A stretch of 64,000 nucleotides of DNA from positions 271,264-335,263 of the forward strand of contig NZ_LNXV01000004.1 of NCBI RefSeq assembly GCF_001467025.1, written 5' to 3'. Below, piece by piece: positions 43,277 through 51,324 of the stretch (position 1 is its first letter; the number at the start of each line of letters is the position of its first letter). The notes beneath the pieces were generated by a model, which searched no databases, was not told the DNA's origin, and saw only the letters and a list, made by a program, of their open reading frames with translations. This DNA comes from Legionella brunensis (GTDB lineage Bacteria > Pseudomonadota > Gammaproteobacteria > Legionellales > Legionellaceae). A program made the translations under genes and the position numbers.

Positions 43277-44389
43277 ATGAATATTCTGATAGCAACAGAG
43301 CCCGATGATGTACATGCTCAGCTTGTAAAATTAGCTCTCGAAGATAAAGGACACACTTGCATATTATGGTTTATGGCTGATATACCTACAAAACAGATTA
43401 ATAGCATTTATTGTTCAAATGAACACTATCAATGGGTGTCTGAAAATAATATTGATACCCCAATAGAAATAGACGATGGTTCTTTTGATGTGGTGTGGTG
43501 GAGAAGACCCAGACGTCCCTTTGTTCCTGAAACTTTACACCAAAATGATATTGATTTTATTAAAAAAGAAAACTCTATATTCTACGACTCAATCCCCTTG
43601 GCAATTAATAGATCATGGTGGATTAACCCCTATGAATCTATCAAATACGCAAATTCAAAGCCATATCAATTAAAATTGGCAGCTCGTTCAGGTTTTAATA
43701 TTCCTTCGACATTAGTATCAAATTCTCCCGAAAGAATTAAAGAGTTTATATTAAAGCATGATGAAAAAAATGTTATCTACAAGGGGTTTTCTTCGCATCA
43801 TTGGTTAGAGAACGATAGGTTAAGACTCTCGTATACTAAAACTGTGACCTTAGATCAATTACCTACAGATTATATCCTTCAAATGACTCCCGGCATCTTT
43901 CAGGAAAAACTACAAAAGAAATATGAATTAAGAGTGACCTGTTTTGGCGGATACATCGTTGCCGTAAAAATTGATTCGCAGCAACATCCGAAGGGAATGG
44001 GAGATTGGCGAGTTATTCCCCCAAATGAATTAAAAATTGAACCTTATCAGCTATCCCCAAGGATTGAAAATATGATTCGAGTGTTCATGAAAAGATTAGG
44101 GGTGGTATTTGGATGCTTTGATTTTATAGTCACTCCTGAAGATGCAATTTATTTTCTTGAGATTAACCAACAAGGGCAGTTTTTGTGGATTGAAGATTTA
44201 TATCCAGATTTAAAGATGCTAGATATTTTTGTTAATTTTATTTTGCAAAAATCGGCTACTTTTAGCTGGGATAATCATCACGCGGCAATTAGTCTAAAAG
44301 ACTATGAACTTCTAGCGTTTAATGCGGTTAGAAAAAATATGGAGAAGCATGTTTATCTCAATGCAATTAAAAAATTAAACGCTTCATAA
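43277..44389 (+). CDS. MvdC/MvdD-like ATP-grasp ligase 2 (graspetide macrocyclase)
   Basis: A 370-residue paralogue of ligase 1, recognisably similar throughout by eye. Shared elements include TEPDD-VHAQLVKLALE at the start, DVVWWRR at 71-77, SGFNIPSTLVSNSPERI near 148, FQEKLQKKYELRVTCFGGYIVAVK near 210-233, and FLEINQQGQFLWIEDLYPDLKMLDIF near 298-323, with the metal-binding E-x-N. It is expected to modify precursor 2, but cross-reaction with precursor 1 is possible because the leaders are alike. Spacing from precursor 2 is 72 bases with the hairpin between. Confidence 0.88.
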   Translation: MNILIATEPDDVHAQLVKLALEDKGHTCILWFMADIPTKQINSIYCSNEHYQWVSENNIDTPIEIDDGSFDVVWWRRPRRPFVPETLHQNDIDFIKKENSIFYDSIPLAINRSWWINPYESIKYANSKPYQLKLAARSGFNIPSTLVSNSPERIKEFILKHDEKNVIYKGFSSHHWLENDRLRLSYTKTVTLDQLPTDYILQMTPGIFQEKLQKKYELRVTCFGGYIVAVKIDSQQHPKGMGDWRVIPPNELKIEPYQLSPRIENMIRVFMKRLGVVFGCFDFIVTPEDAIYFLEINQQGQFLWIEDLYPDLKMLDIFVNFILQKSATFSWDNHHAAISLKDYELLAFNAVRKNMEKHVYLNAIKKLNAS

Positions 44390-44512
44390 TTAAGTTTTAG
44401 AACAACAGGTGATTATTCCTGTTAAAAACTTTAGTGAGTAATTTTTTATCGATACTCTTGATACTCAACTGAATTTTCACCTAGACTGTAGTTTCAGAAT
44501 ATGGGAGTTGCT

Positions 44513-45535
44513 ATGAGCTACGGAAAGCTTCAACTGCTTCTACTGGGGCTATTACTGGACATCCTCGGCCAGAGAGTGGCTTTTTCAGAGGTTCTTTTTA
44601 ATTGTGATGGTTCTCAAGCTTACCCCTGTCTTGTTCAAGAATCTCTAAATTCAGTCAATCCCGTCATGAATCTTCGCGATATCCGCTTAATAAGAAACTA
44701 CTATTCGGGTGATATTAGCGGTATAGACTCCCTGAATTTATCTGCCAGTGCGATGCCAAACGCAGTAGGTTGGGGGGAAGTTAAAAATTATATTGAGCAG
44801 CAAGCACCAGCTATGCCGCAAAAAATCATTGTTGTTGATTTGCGCCAAGAAAGTCACGGTTATTTAAATGGAATGGCAATTAATTTAACCACCGCACATA
44901 ACTGGATTAATATCAATAAAACTAATGAAGAAATTAAATTAGCTGAGAAAAATTGGCTATTTTTTTTGAAAAGTCAAATGATGGTTTCGGGCGTACTTAC
45001 TCCCCAGCAGTTCGAAACTCACGATTATTTACAAGGCAGAAGTATTGAAATACACACTATCCAAGATGAGGAAGAAGCTGTTAAGGAAAAAGGCTTGGAT
45101 TATGTGCGTTTTTATGTAAGCGACCATCGTGCTCCAGTTGATAATGAGGTTGATCGATTTGTTGAGTTTTATAAGCACCTTGAGGCGAATACGTGGCTGC
45201 ATATTCATTGTCGTGGGGGTAAAGGGCGCTCAACTAGTTTTCTTGCCTTGGTCGATATGTTAAACAATGCGGATAAAGTGAGTTTTGAGGAAATTTTAGC
45301 GCGACAAGCAGCAATTCCACCTTTCTATAATCTGGGATTAATTGTTAGAAGTGATCCAGAGCTAACTCCTTTTTACATTGAGCGGTTACAGTTTTTACGA
45401 CAATTTTACTATTATTCTCAAGCTTCCATACATGGATATAAGGGGACCTGGTCTGAATGGAAAAACTCCAGAGAGGTTGCATTAGGCCACGATATATTCC
45501 AATGGGGGTATGACAAATCTTTTTATCTTAAGTGA
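44513..45535 (+). CDS. Secreted PTP-like phytase / inositol polyphosphatase
   Basis: A 340-residue protein with an N-terminal signal (LQLLLLGLLLDILGQRVAFS, about residues 6-25). The catalytic P-loop is HCRGGKGRS at 232-240 (C233 nucleophile, R239). VDLRQESHGYLNG near 115-127 and VSDHRAPVDNEV near 200-212, with a general-acid Asp, are the other hallmarks of cysteine phytases, which remove phosphate from myo-inositol phosphates. ATG 44513 follows GGAG five bases upstream; ATG 44501 is also in frame. It follows the RiPP cluster by about 120 bp but seems functionally unrelated. Secretion from an intracellular bacterium makes a host-directed role conceivable. Confidence 0.78.
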   Translation: MSYGKLQLLLLGLLLDILGQRVAFSEVLFNCDGSQAYPCLVQESLNSVNPVMNLRDIRLIRNYYSGDISGIDSLNLSASAMPNAVGWGEVKNYIEQQAPAMPQKIIVVDLRQESHGYLNGMAINLTTAHNWININKTNEEIKLAEKNWLFFLKSQMMVSGVLTPQQFETHDYLQGRSIEIHTIQDEEEAVKEKGLDYVRFYVSDHRAPVDNEVDRFVEFYKHLEANTWLHIHCRGGKGRSTSFLALVDMLNNADKVSFEEILARQAAIPPFYNLGLIVRSDPELTPFYIERLQFLRQFYYYSQASIHGYKGTWSEWKNSREVALGHDIFQWGYDKSFYLK

Positions 45536-45600
45536 CTTTCAATAAGAGTTCTGTTATTAAGCCATTTTATTAGTTAATTTTCACATGGAAATGCAAATTG

Positions 45601-46830
45601 GTGATAAGTCAAAATAAAACACTTCGTTCGTATTTTTTCCCTACTCTTTTATTATCTTCGATTATCTTAGGGGGGCTGGCAGGCTATTTCTTCCAGGAAG
45701 AGGCAAAAATTTTAAAACCATTTGGTGATATTTTCCTTAATTTGATTTTTACAGTGATAGTCCCACTTATTTTTTTCAGCATTACTTCCGCTATAGCCAA
45801 ATCAGGTTCTCTAGGCAAGTTAGGGCGAATTATGTTTTATATGGCAGCTGTGTTTCTTCTTACTGGTCTAATAGCAGCATTGTATGCTCTTTTTATCGTA
45901 AAAATTTTCCCTCCTGCACAGGGAGTTTATATAGAATTGCCTAAGTTTCAAGAATCATCAACACTCAATTTTGCACAGCAATTAGTGGGAATCTTTACTG
46001 TTCCTGATTTTACCAAATTAATCTCACACGAGCATATGACGGCTCTAATTGTCTTTTCCATTTTAGTAGGGCTTGCTGTTGCGTTAATCAAAGAAAAAGG
46101 AGCGATTTTTGTCGACTTTTTAAAAGCAGGTGAAGAGATTTTTATGCGGGTTTTTTCGCTCATTATGTATTATGCTCCTATTGGATTTTTTGCCTATTTT
46201 GCAGTTTTAGTTAGTGACCTTGGTCCTAAAATAATGGAAAACTATATTCGGATTGCTGTAATTTACTATGCCGCAGTTCTTGTTTACTTTTTCTTCGTAT
46301 TTACAATTTATGCTTATCTCGCTGATAAAGAGAACGGTATAAAGTCATTTTGGAAAAATCTTTTTTTGCCGGCAACCACGGCTCTTGCTACCTGTAGTAG
46401 TGCTGCTAGTATTCCAGCGAATCTGAGCGCTGCTAAAAATATGCATGTTTCTTCTGAAATCTATGAAACAGTCATCCCACTGGGCTCAATCATTCATAAG
46501 GATGGCTCAATAATTGGTGGAATGTTTAAGATTGCTTTTTTATTTGGGATTTTCCACCTAAATTTTAATGGTGCGGGCGTTTTGCTGACAGCGATTGGTG
46601 TTTCATTATTGGTAGGTACGGTTATGGGGGCTATCCCAAGTGGGGGTATGCTTGGAGAATTGCTCATATTGACTGTTTATGGTTTTCCTCCTTCAGTGTT
46701 AATTGCAGTTGCTGCCATCAGTGTTATTATTGATCCCATTGCGACTATGCTCAATGTAACTGGAAATACTGTCAGCAGTATGTTGATTGCACGTTGGGTG
46801 GATGGCAAAAACTGGTCTTCTCAAGAATAA
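45601..46830 (+). CDS. Dicarboxylate/amino acid:cation symporter (DAACS family)
   Basis: A 409-residue transporter of the GltP/DctA family. The eight-helix, two-hairpin design is visible, with TALATCSSAASIPANL near residue 258 (the serine-rich re-entrant loop), PSGGMLGELLILTVYGFP near 340 and DPIATMLNVTGNTVSSML near 379 (substrate and cation sites). It imports glutamate, aspartate or C4-dicarboxylates. Starts are poor: GTG 45601, or TTG one codon earlier; an out-of-frame ATG at 45585 just upstream opens only ten codons. Single gene. Confidence 0.85.
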   Translation: MISQNKTLRSYFFPTLLLSSIILGGLAGYFFQEEAKILKPFGDIFLNLIFTVIVPLIFFSITSAIAKSGSLGKLGRIMFYMAAVFLLTGLIAALYALFIVKIFPPAQGVYIELPKFQESSTLNFAQQLVGIFTVPDFTKLISHEHMTALIVFSILVGLAVALIKEKGAIFVDFLKAGEEIFMRVFSLIMYYAPIGFFAYFAVLVSDLGPKIMENYIRIAVIYYAAVLVYFFFVFTIYAYLADKENGIKSFWKNLFLPATTALATCSSAASIPANLSAAKNMHVSSEIYETVIPLGSIIHKDGSIIGGMFKIAFLFGIFHLNFNGAGVLLTAIGVSLLVGTVMGAIPSGGMLGELLILTVYGFPPSVLIAVAAISVIIDPIATMLNVTGNTVSSMLIARWVDGKNWSSQE

Positions 46831-46895
46831 AATTTTCTAATACCCATTGCTAGAGCTGCAATACGTAGAATATCAGCAATCATCGTTCGTATTAA

Positions 46896-47318
46896 TTACT
46901 GGAGCTTGGTGCTTGTATAAATGGTTTTCTCGTCACTTAAATGTTTCGCCTTATACATGGTTTCATTCATACAAAGAATTTGGTCAACCGAGTTAGGTAT
47001 AGGGAAAACAATAAATGAAGCCTTTATTGTTTCGTAAAGTTTGCCATCTTTTATTTTCCAGTCGCCAGACACTGCTTTTACTGCGTCGTTGTGATCGTCT
47101 TTATTGACAATTTTACCAATAAAGGTATGGTCTGGCTTAAAAATTGTAATTGCCAAATAAGTTTTTCCAAATAGGGTAAGGCTTTCACTCTCTAATCGTG
47201 TTCCAATAATTTTTTTTTCGTAATAGCTATCGGTATTAGGCTGGCAGTTGTCAGAAGTAGCGGCGAAAATAGGCGGAAGGAATAAAAATAAACTTGCAGC
47301 TACTAAAACTTTAACCAT
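46896..47318 (-). CDS. Secreted hypothetical protein, 140 aa
   Basis: A 140-residue protein with a clear signal peptide (residues 1-20, VLVAASLFLFLPPIFAA). The mature part is beta-rich and polar, with two cysteines (near residues 25 and 113) that could form a disulphide, and an ITIFKPDHTFIGKI / VSGDWKIKDGKLYETI pair that recalls lipocalin-like or DUF-type small periplasmic proteins. I do not recognise a family. It lies convergent with the symporter and divergent from the GGQ protein. Confidence 0.65.
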   Translation of the reverse strand: MVKVLVAASLFLFLPPIFAATSDNCQPNTDSYYEKKIIGTRLESESLTLFGKTYLAITIFKPDHTFIGKIVNKDDHNDAVKAVSGDWKIKDGKLYETIKASFIVFPIPNSVDQILCMNETMYKAKHLSDEKTIYTSTKLQ

Positions 47319-47429
47319 TTTGAAGGCCTTAAATTAATAGCAACTTGAAATTAAATTAAACTTATAATTTAAAACATGTCAAATTGTCTAGCTGGGTTAT
47401 GGAATAGTCTCTAGGGGTTACGAACTGAG

Positions 47430-47834
47430 ATGATTAATAAAGAAAAATGGGACAAATTGTCCGACTTTATGATTAAACTGGATATCAATGAAGTTGATCT
47501 CATTGAAAAATTCATCATAGGCAGCGGTAAAGGAGGGCAAAAATTACATAAAACCGCCTCAACGGTTTATTTGAAACATTTGCCCTCAAGTTTGGAAATA
47601 AAATGTCAGGAATCTAGAGGCCGTGAAGATAACCGCTATTTTGCAAGAATGCGACTTTGCGAAAAATTACAGGCAATAGTTAGTGATGAAAAAACAAAAG
47701 AGCAACAGGAAAATGAAAAAATAAAGCGCCAAAAGAAAAGGCGCTCAAGACGAGCGAAGCAAAAGATGCTGGATGAAAAATCGAAGCAAAGTCAAATAAA
47801 GGTATTAAGAAAAAAAACTCTAGCTCATGAATAG
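47430..47834 (+). CDS. GGQ-motif release-factor-like protein (ArfB/C12orf65-like)
   Basis: A 134-residue protein with the peptidyl-tRNA hydrolysis motif GGQ at residues 35-37 in GSGKGGQKLHKTAS, and a basic tail from about residue 90 (KRQKKRRSRRAKQK). It lacks the codon-recognition domain of RF1/RF2, so it should act codon-independently, like ArfB, which rescues stalled ribosomes by inserting a basic tail into the mRNA channel. The sequence GSGKGGQK with T-x-V resembles the mitochondrial C12orf65/MTRFR branch. Single gene; start after a GGGGTT-type weak site. Confidence 0.8.
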   Translation: MINKEKWDKLSDFMIKLDINEVDLIEKFIIGSGKGGQKLHKTASTVYLKHLPSSLEIKCQESRGREDNRYFARMRLCEKLQAIVSDEKTKEQQENEKIKRQKKRRSRRAKQKMLDEKSKQSQIKVLRKKTLAHE

Positions 47835-47870
47835 ACATTGATCCTTATTCTCTACAAAGCGTTCAAAACG

Positions 47871-49064
47871 CTATAAATCCGTGTACTTTGAATTATCCCT
47901 ACTGATAGTGACATCTGCATCTGCTAACCTATTCTTGCGAATGTTTCTACAAAGTTCATTGATATCTGCGCTGGGTCCCTGCATTGTCAGATTGTTTAAA
48001 ACTTGAGGATTAGTAATAATTGCCTCATAAATCAGGCGTCTTGCAGCCTCACCTCCAAAGGAGTTTTGAGTAACATCCATATACACTTCTGATTCAATCT
48101 TATTCGAGCGAATAAATTCTGAGAGTTTTTTGGCGCCTTCTTGTTTAATCCCATTATATACCAAATGAAGTTTTATTTTTGACCCTTGACTCATATTTTG
48201 AAGAGCATCTAAAATGGCGGCGAAGCCGTCATCCTGTAACCCTTGCTCACTTAAATCTAACTCAAGCTGCTCAGGGCAACTCATTGTTTTTAACGCTGAA
48301 AATAATATAGTAACTTCACTTGTGCTGAGATGTTTAACGCCAAATTGTAAGGATAATTTTTCGGGACACTCATTAGATTTTAGTGCATTATTTAAATTAA
48401 TAATGATACCTGTCCCATGCTTACTAAATTCATATTGGATTTTTAAGCTATCTTTGGTTGCCCCACATTTCATGCCTTCAACTAAAGCTGCAGAGCCTTG
48501 TTTGGTTGTTGGATTAAATAACAAATTTAAGGATAAGTTCTTCGCGCTACCCGTGAGTTTAAGCATCTCCGTTAATGCAATGACGCCCATGTCTGAAATA
48601 TCATTACTTGCTAAATTTAGTGCTACTGTCGTTGGACAATGTTCTGATTGTAAAGCATTAGCAAGAATTACAGCGCCAGCATTCCCAAGCCGGTTATTAC
48701 ATAGCCCTAATCTAACTTCCGAAGCCTTACACCCCTTTGCAATGACATTCGCAAGGGTATTTAATGAATTTTTACTAAGAGATGTCTTGGTTAGTATGAG
48801 ATTAATAGAGTTTGGACACTTATCAGATTGCAAAAATGTCGCCAATTCGGAAATGTCTTTTTCACTTAATTGGTGATGGGTAAAATCTAAACATAGAGTA
48901 TCTCTTGAGTTTTCTTTAGAAAGACTTTGACAAATTGCTTGCACTTTATTTGTTGTGGGACTAGTTGGGGAAAACTCAAACCTTACATCCTGCTCGGATT
49001 TATATTGTTCACATAATGTATCAAATTCTTCAATATCAAGGACTTTAACAATTTTTTGGGGCAT
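47871..49064 (-). CDS. Leucine-rich-repeat protein (RNase-inhibitor-like), candidate effector
   Basis: A 397-residue protein made almost wholly of leucine-rich repeats of the ribonuclease-inhibitor/RanGAP type. Repeats of about 28 residues recur from about residue 50 to 355, with pieces such as SLNLLFNPTTKQGSAAL, ALNLASNDISDMGVIAL and LDLSEQGLQDDGFAAIL. Cys-Pro pairs recur (SDKCPNS, SEHCPTT, SNECPEK, MSCPEQ). Such eukaryote-like proteins are common Dot/Icm effectors (Leg proteins). There is no signal peptide. ATG 49064 has AAGGA nine bases upstream; upstream starts (49097, 49073) lack usable spacing. Target unknown. Confidence 0.75.
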   Translation of the reverse strand: MPQKIVKVLDIEEFDTLCEQYKSEQDVRFEFSPTSPTTNKVQAICQSLSKENSRDTLCLDFTHHQLSEKDISELATFLQSDKCPNSINLILTKTSLSKNSLNTLANVIAKGCKASEVRLGLCNNRLGNAGAVILANALQSEHCPTTVALNLASNDISDMGVIALTEMLKLTGSAKNLSLNLLFNPTTKQGSAALVEGMKCGATKDSLKIQYEFSKHGTGIIINLNNALKSNECPEKLSLQFGVKHLSTSEVTILFSALKTMSCPEQLELDLSEQGLQDDGFAAILDALQNMSQGSKIKLHLVYNGIKQEGAKKLSEFIRSNKIESEVYMDVTQNSFGGEAARRLIYEAIITNPQVLNNLTMQGPSADINELCRNIRKNRLADADVTISRDNSKYTDL

Positions 49065-49379
49065 TAGTGACATTCCTTTCTTAAATTTAAAACACAATGA
49101 TAGTGCTAGTTATATTAGTTTTGCGAGGCGAATTTGTAAAAATATAGCAAAACCAATGCGGTTAAGAAGTATATTATAATATCAAAGTGAGTTAATTTAA
49201 AGCATTTATGATAGTTTCTTGTTGTTCTCTAAATTAAGAAGCAGTTGATTACGACTTTTAGATAAAAGATGCGCGTTTCTTTCTACAAAATCAACGCTTA
49301 ATTAATCCATTAATATTTAAATAATAAACTAATATTATAATAAATAAACACAAAGTAAATTAATTAATCTGGATGTTTT

Positions 49380-50723
49380 ATGCCTACAAATAAATTTCAT
49401 TATATTTGGATGGGGCGTTTACCTACTGGTAAATACGAAGACTCATTTAAAAATGGTCCAAATGATTTAGCGAGACAATTAAATGAATATGTAATGGATA
49501 AGAATAAAAATCGAGCCCCCGGTACTCCTAATCCTCAAGATCAAGAAATAATAATGTGGGTACCTGAGGATCTTATTGAGGGTATTAAAGCTTCAGGTGT
49601 TCTAAATCCAGAAATTACTCTTAAACCTGTAGAAGACCTCTATAGAAATGCTAAACATTTAACGGAAGAAGAAAGAGCAAACCTAAAAAAAACCGTTGAT
49701 TTATTAGGGGAAAATAATGCCTATGCCTCTCAAAAAGACATCCTCTCGGCGGCAATATTAGAAGAATATGGGGGGTACTTTTTAGATACAACTACAGCCA
49801 TCGACTCGGTTGAAACCTTAATCAATCATCAACCTAAAGATGTCTGGTTTCCCAGAGTTACTAATGAAGCTGAAAAACTATATGATGGGGAAGCTGTTAT
49901 CTTACCTGATGTATGGGCCATGTATAATCCAAAGCCAGGGGGAGGTACCTTTAAGGCTATGATTGATAGCTATGTACAAAGATGCCAATTCTATTTCCCT
50001 GAAAAATTTGAAGGCGCGCAAATTGATATTGAAAGATTGAAAGGAAAAAGCGGATATAATGTTCTTGATGGGGAATGTTATGGGAAAGGAAGCGAAATAA
50101 TGACTATGCCCGGAGCCAGAGATAAATTAATTGGTGAGACTGCTATTTTTTCACTCCTGGATGGGCTGAACGACACAAAGGGACCTCTAACTGATAGGCG
50201 AATGAAGGAACTCAGTTCATTTGCCAGAGTTGCATCGCAGGGTAAAAAGATTGAAGAATTAGGCCTCGAAAAGTTTCATAAAGGAATGTGGCGAAATCAA
50301 ACAGTAGCAGAGAATATAGAGGATAGAGTAGAAGGTAGGATGGATGGGCCTCATGAAAGTTTAAATCAACCACAGCAACCAGCTCAAATACCTACCCAAA
50401 ATCGCAAACACTCGTTTGAGGTTCGAGGCTCTGAATTTGAAGACTTTAAGACAAAATATCAATCATTGAGAGGCGATATATTAAAAAGTCAAATTATTAG
50501 TGACTTTAAAGATAAGTTAGATGATATATCAGATAAAGAAACACTCGATCATTTTGTAGACGATTTCAAGAAAAGTATTTCTTATAAAGTGCTTTCAACA
50601 GGACAAGACTTAACGACAAAGTTATTTTTCTTAGACACGAGTTCCCAAAAGAAAGTTGAAGGAATAATCAAAGAGAAAGAGGATGAGATAGCACGGCTCT
50701 CAACTGGTAATGTTATTAGTTAG
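49380..50723 (+). CDS. Glycosyltransferase of the TcdA/TcdB-like (DxD-region) fold; candidate effector
   Basis: A 447-residue protein. HYIWMGRLP near residues 7-15 is the donor-sugar entry motif, and YASQKDILSAAILEEYGGYFLD near 115-136 is the typical helix and strand before the DxD motif, which here reads DTT (136-138). The DxD third residue is replaced by Thr, as in some capsule-type relatives. The C-terminal 90 residues form a charged coiled tail (KEKEDEIARL near 433), which resembles a Dot/Icm export signal. No signal peptide. A eukaryote-directed sugar transferase is the likely role; donor and target are unknown. A GGATG site precedes the ATG. Confidence 0.7.
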   Translation: MPTNKFHYIWMGRLPTGKYEDSFKNGPNDLARQLNEYVMDKNKNRAPGTPNPQDQEIIMWVPEDLIEGIKASGVLNPEITLKPVEDLYRNAKHLTEEERANLKKTVDLLGENNAYASQKDILSAAILEEYGGYFLDTTTAIDSVETLINHQPKDVWFPRVTNEAEKLYDGEAVILPDVWAMYNPKPGGGTFKAMIDSYVQRCQFYFPEKFEGAQIDIERLKGKSGYNVLDGECYGKGSEIMTMPGARDKLIGETAIFSLLDGLNDTKGPLTDRRMKELSSFARVASQGKKIEELGLEKFHKGMWRNQTVAENIEDRVEGRMDGPHESLNQPQQPAQIPTQNRKHSFEVRGSEFEDFKTKYQSLRGDILKSQIISDFKDKLDDISDKETLDHFVDDFKKSISYKVLSTGQDLTTKLFFLDTSSQKKVEGIIKEKEDEIARLSTGNVIS

Positions 50724-50832
50724 CTGGCTTTTGAAATATTCATTTGGAGTTTGAACACTTCCGGCCAACTACATCTATGTATTGGCCTTTGATTTTGAAG
50801 TGCTTTATTATTTTTCAGTGATTTACTGAAAA

Positions 50833-50909
50833 TGGCGCGCCCGGAAGGATTCGAACCTCCGACCCCCTGGTTCGTAGCCAGATACTCTATCCAACTGAGC
50901 TACGGGCGC
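50833..50909 (-). tRNA. tRNA-Arg (ACG)
   Basis: A 77-nt cloverleaf on the minus strand with encoded CCA. The anticodon loop CTACGAA gives ACG. The acceptor stem GCGCCCG pairs with CGGGCGC and the T loop TTCGAAT is canonical. The sequence is close to E. coli tRNA-Arg(ACG) as remembered. Confidence 0.97.
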
Positions 50910-50915
50910 GTGTAC

Positions 50916-51005
50916 TGGCGGAGAGAGAGGGATTCGAACCCTCGATGGGATTTCTCCCATACTCCCTTAGCAGGGGAGCGCCTTCGACCTCTCGGCCATC
51001 TCTCC
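50916..51005 (-). tRNA. tRNA-Ser (GCT)
   Basis: A 90-nt minus-strand tRNA with a long variable arm typical of serine tRNAs, an acceptor stem GGAGAGA, encoded CCA and an anticodon loop CTGCTAA (GCT). Six bases separate it from tRNA-Arg, so the two are probably one transcript. Confidence 0.97.
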
Positions 51006-51130
51006 ATTCAATGGAGGCGAAGTATAACAGGTATTTAGAACTCGTCAACTCTCTTAAAAATCTTTTTTAATATCAAACCTCTAAAAGCTTACAAAAGCTC
51101 AGGATAACTGCTATCTTTTATAAGATGATT

Positions 51131-51284
51131 TAGGCTCTGTCGACAATCGTTTTTCCCAGCTGCAAATGCCGTCGATTTGCTCAAATTTTAGCTTGAGAGC
51201 TCTCGAGTAGGTTCACCTATTCGTTTTTTCAAGCTGAAATTTGAGCCAAATCATTACCATAAAAGCAATTGTCGACAGAGCTTA
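51131..51284. repeat. Large imperfect palindrome, MITE-like
   Basis: About 319 bases (51006-51324) lie between tRNA-Ser and the thiolase gene. Inside, two outer arms (GCTCTGTCGACAAT and ATTGTCGACAGAGC, perfect inverted repeats) and two inner arms (GCTCAAATTTTAGCTTGA with TCAAGCTGAAATTTGAGC) make a stem of about 55-65 bases a side around a short GAGCTCTC-bearing loop. No open reading frame lies inside. It looks like a palindromic repeat or miniature inverted-repeat element. Confidence 0.65.
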
Positions 51285-51324
51285 GAACGATGTTAGGCTG
51301 CATTGGCAACTATCAGGAGGAGTA

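Noticed and set aside
48214..48876. Plus-strand 220-codon open frame
   Set aside because: Antisense to the leucine-rich-repeat gene; composition is that of the repeats read backwards, with no family motif.
49290..49345. TTAAT repeats upstream of the glycosyltransferase that recall a PmrA box
   Set aside because: The two TTAAT units are 12 bases apart instead of the expected 11 and the region is nearly all A and T, so chance is likely.
50832..51038. Plus-strand 68-codon open frame beginning MARPEGFEPPTPWF
   Set aside because: It is the reverse strand of tRNA-Arg and tRNA-Ser read as protein, a well-known annotation artefact.
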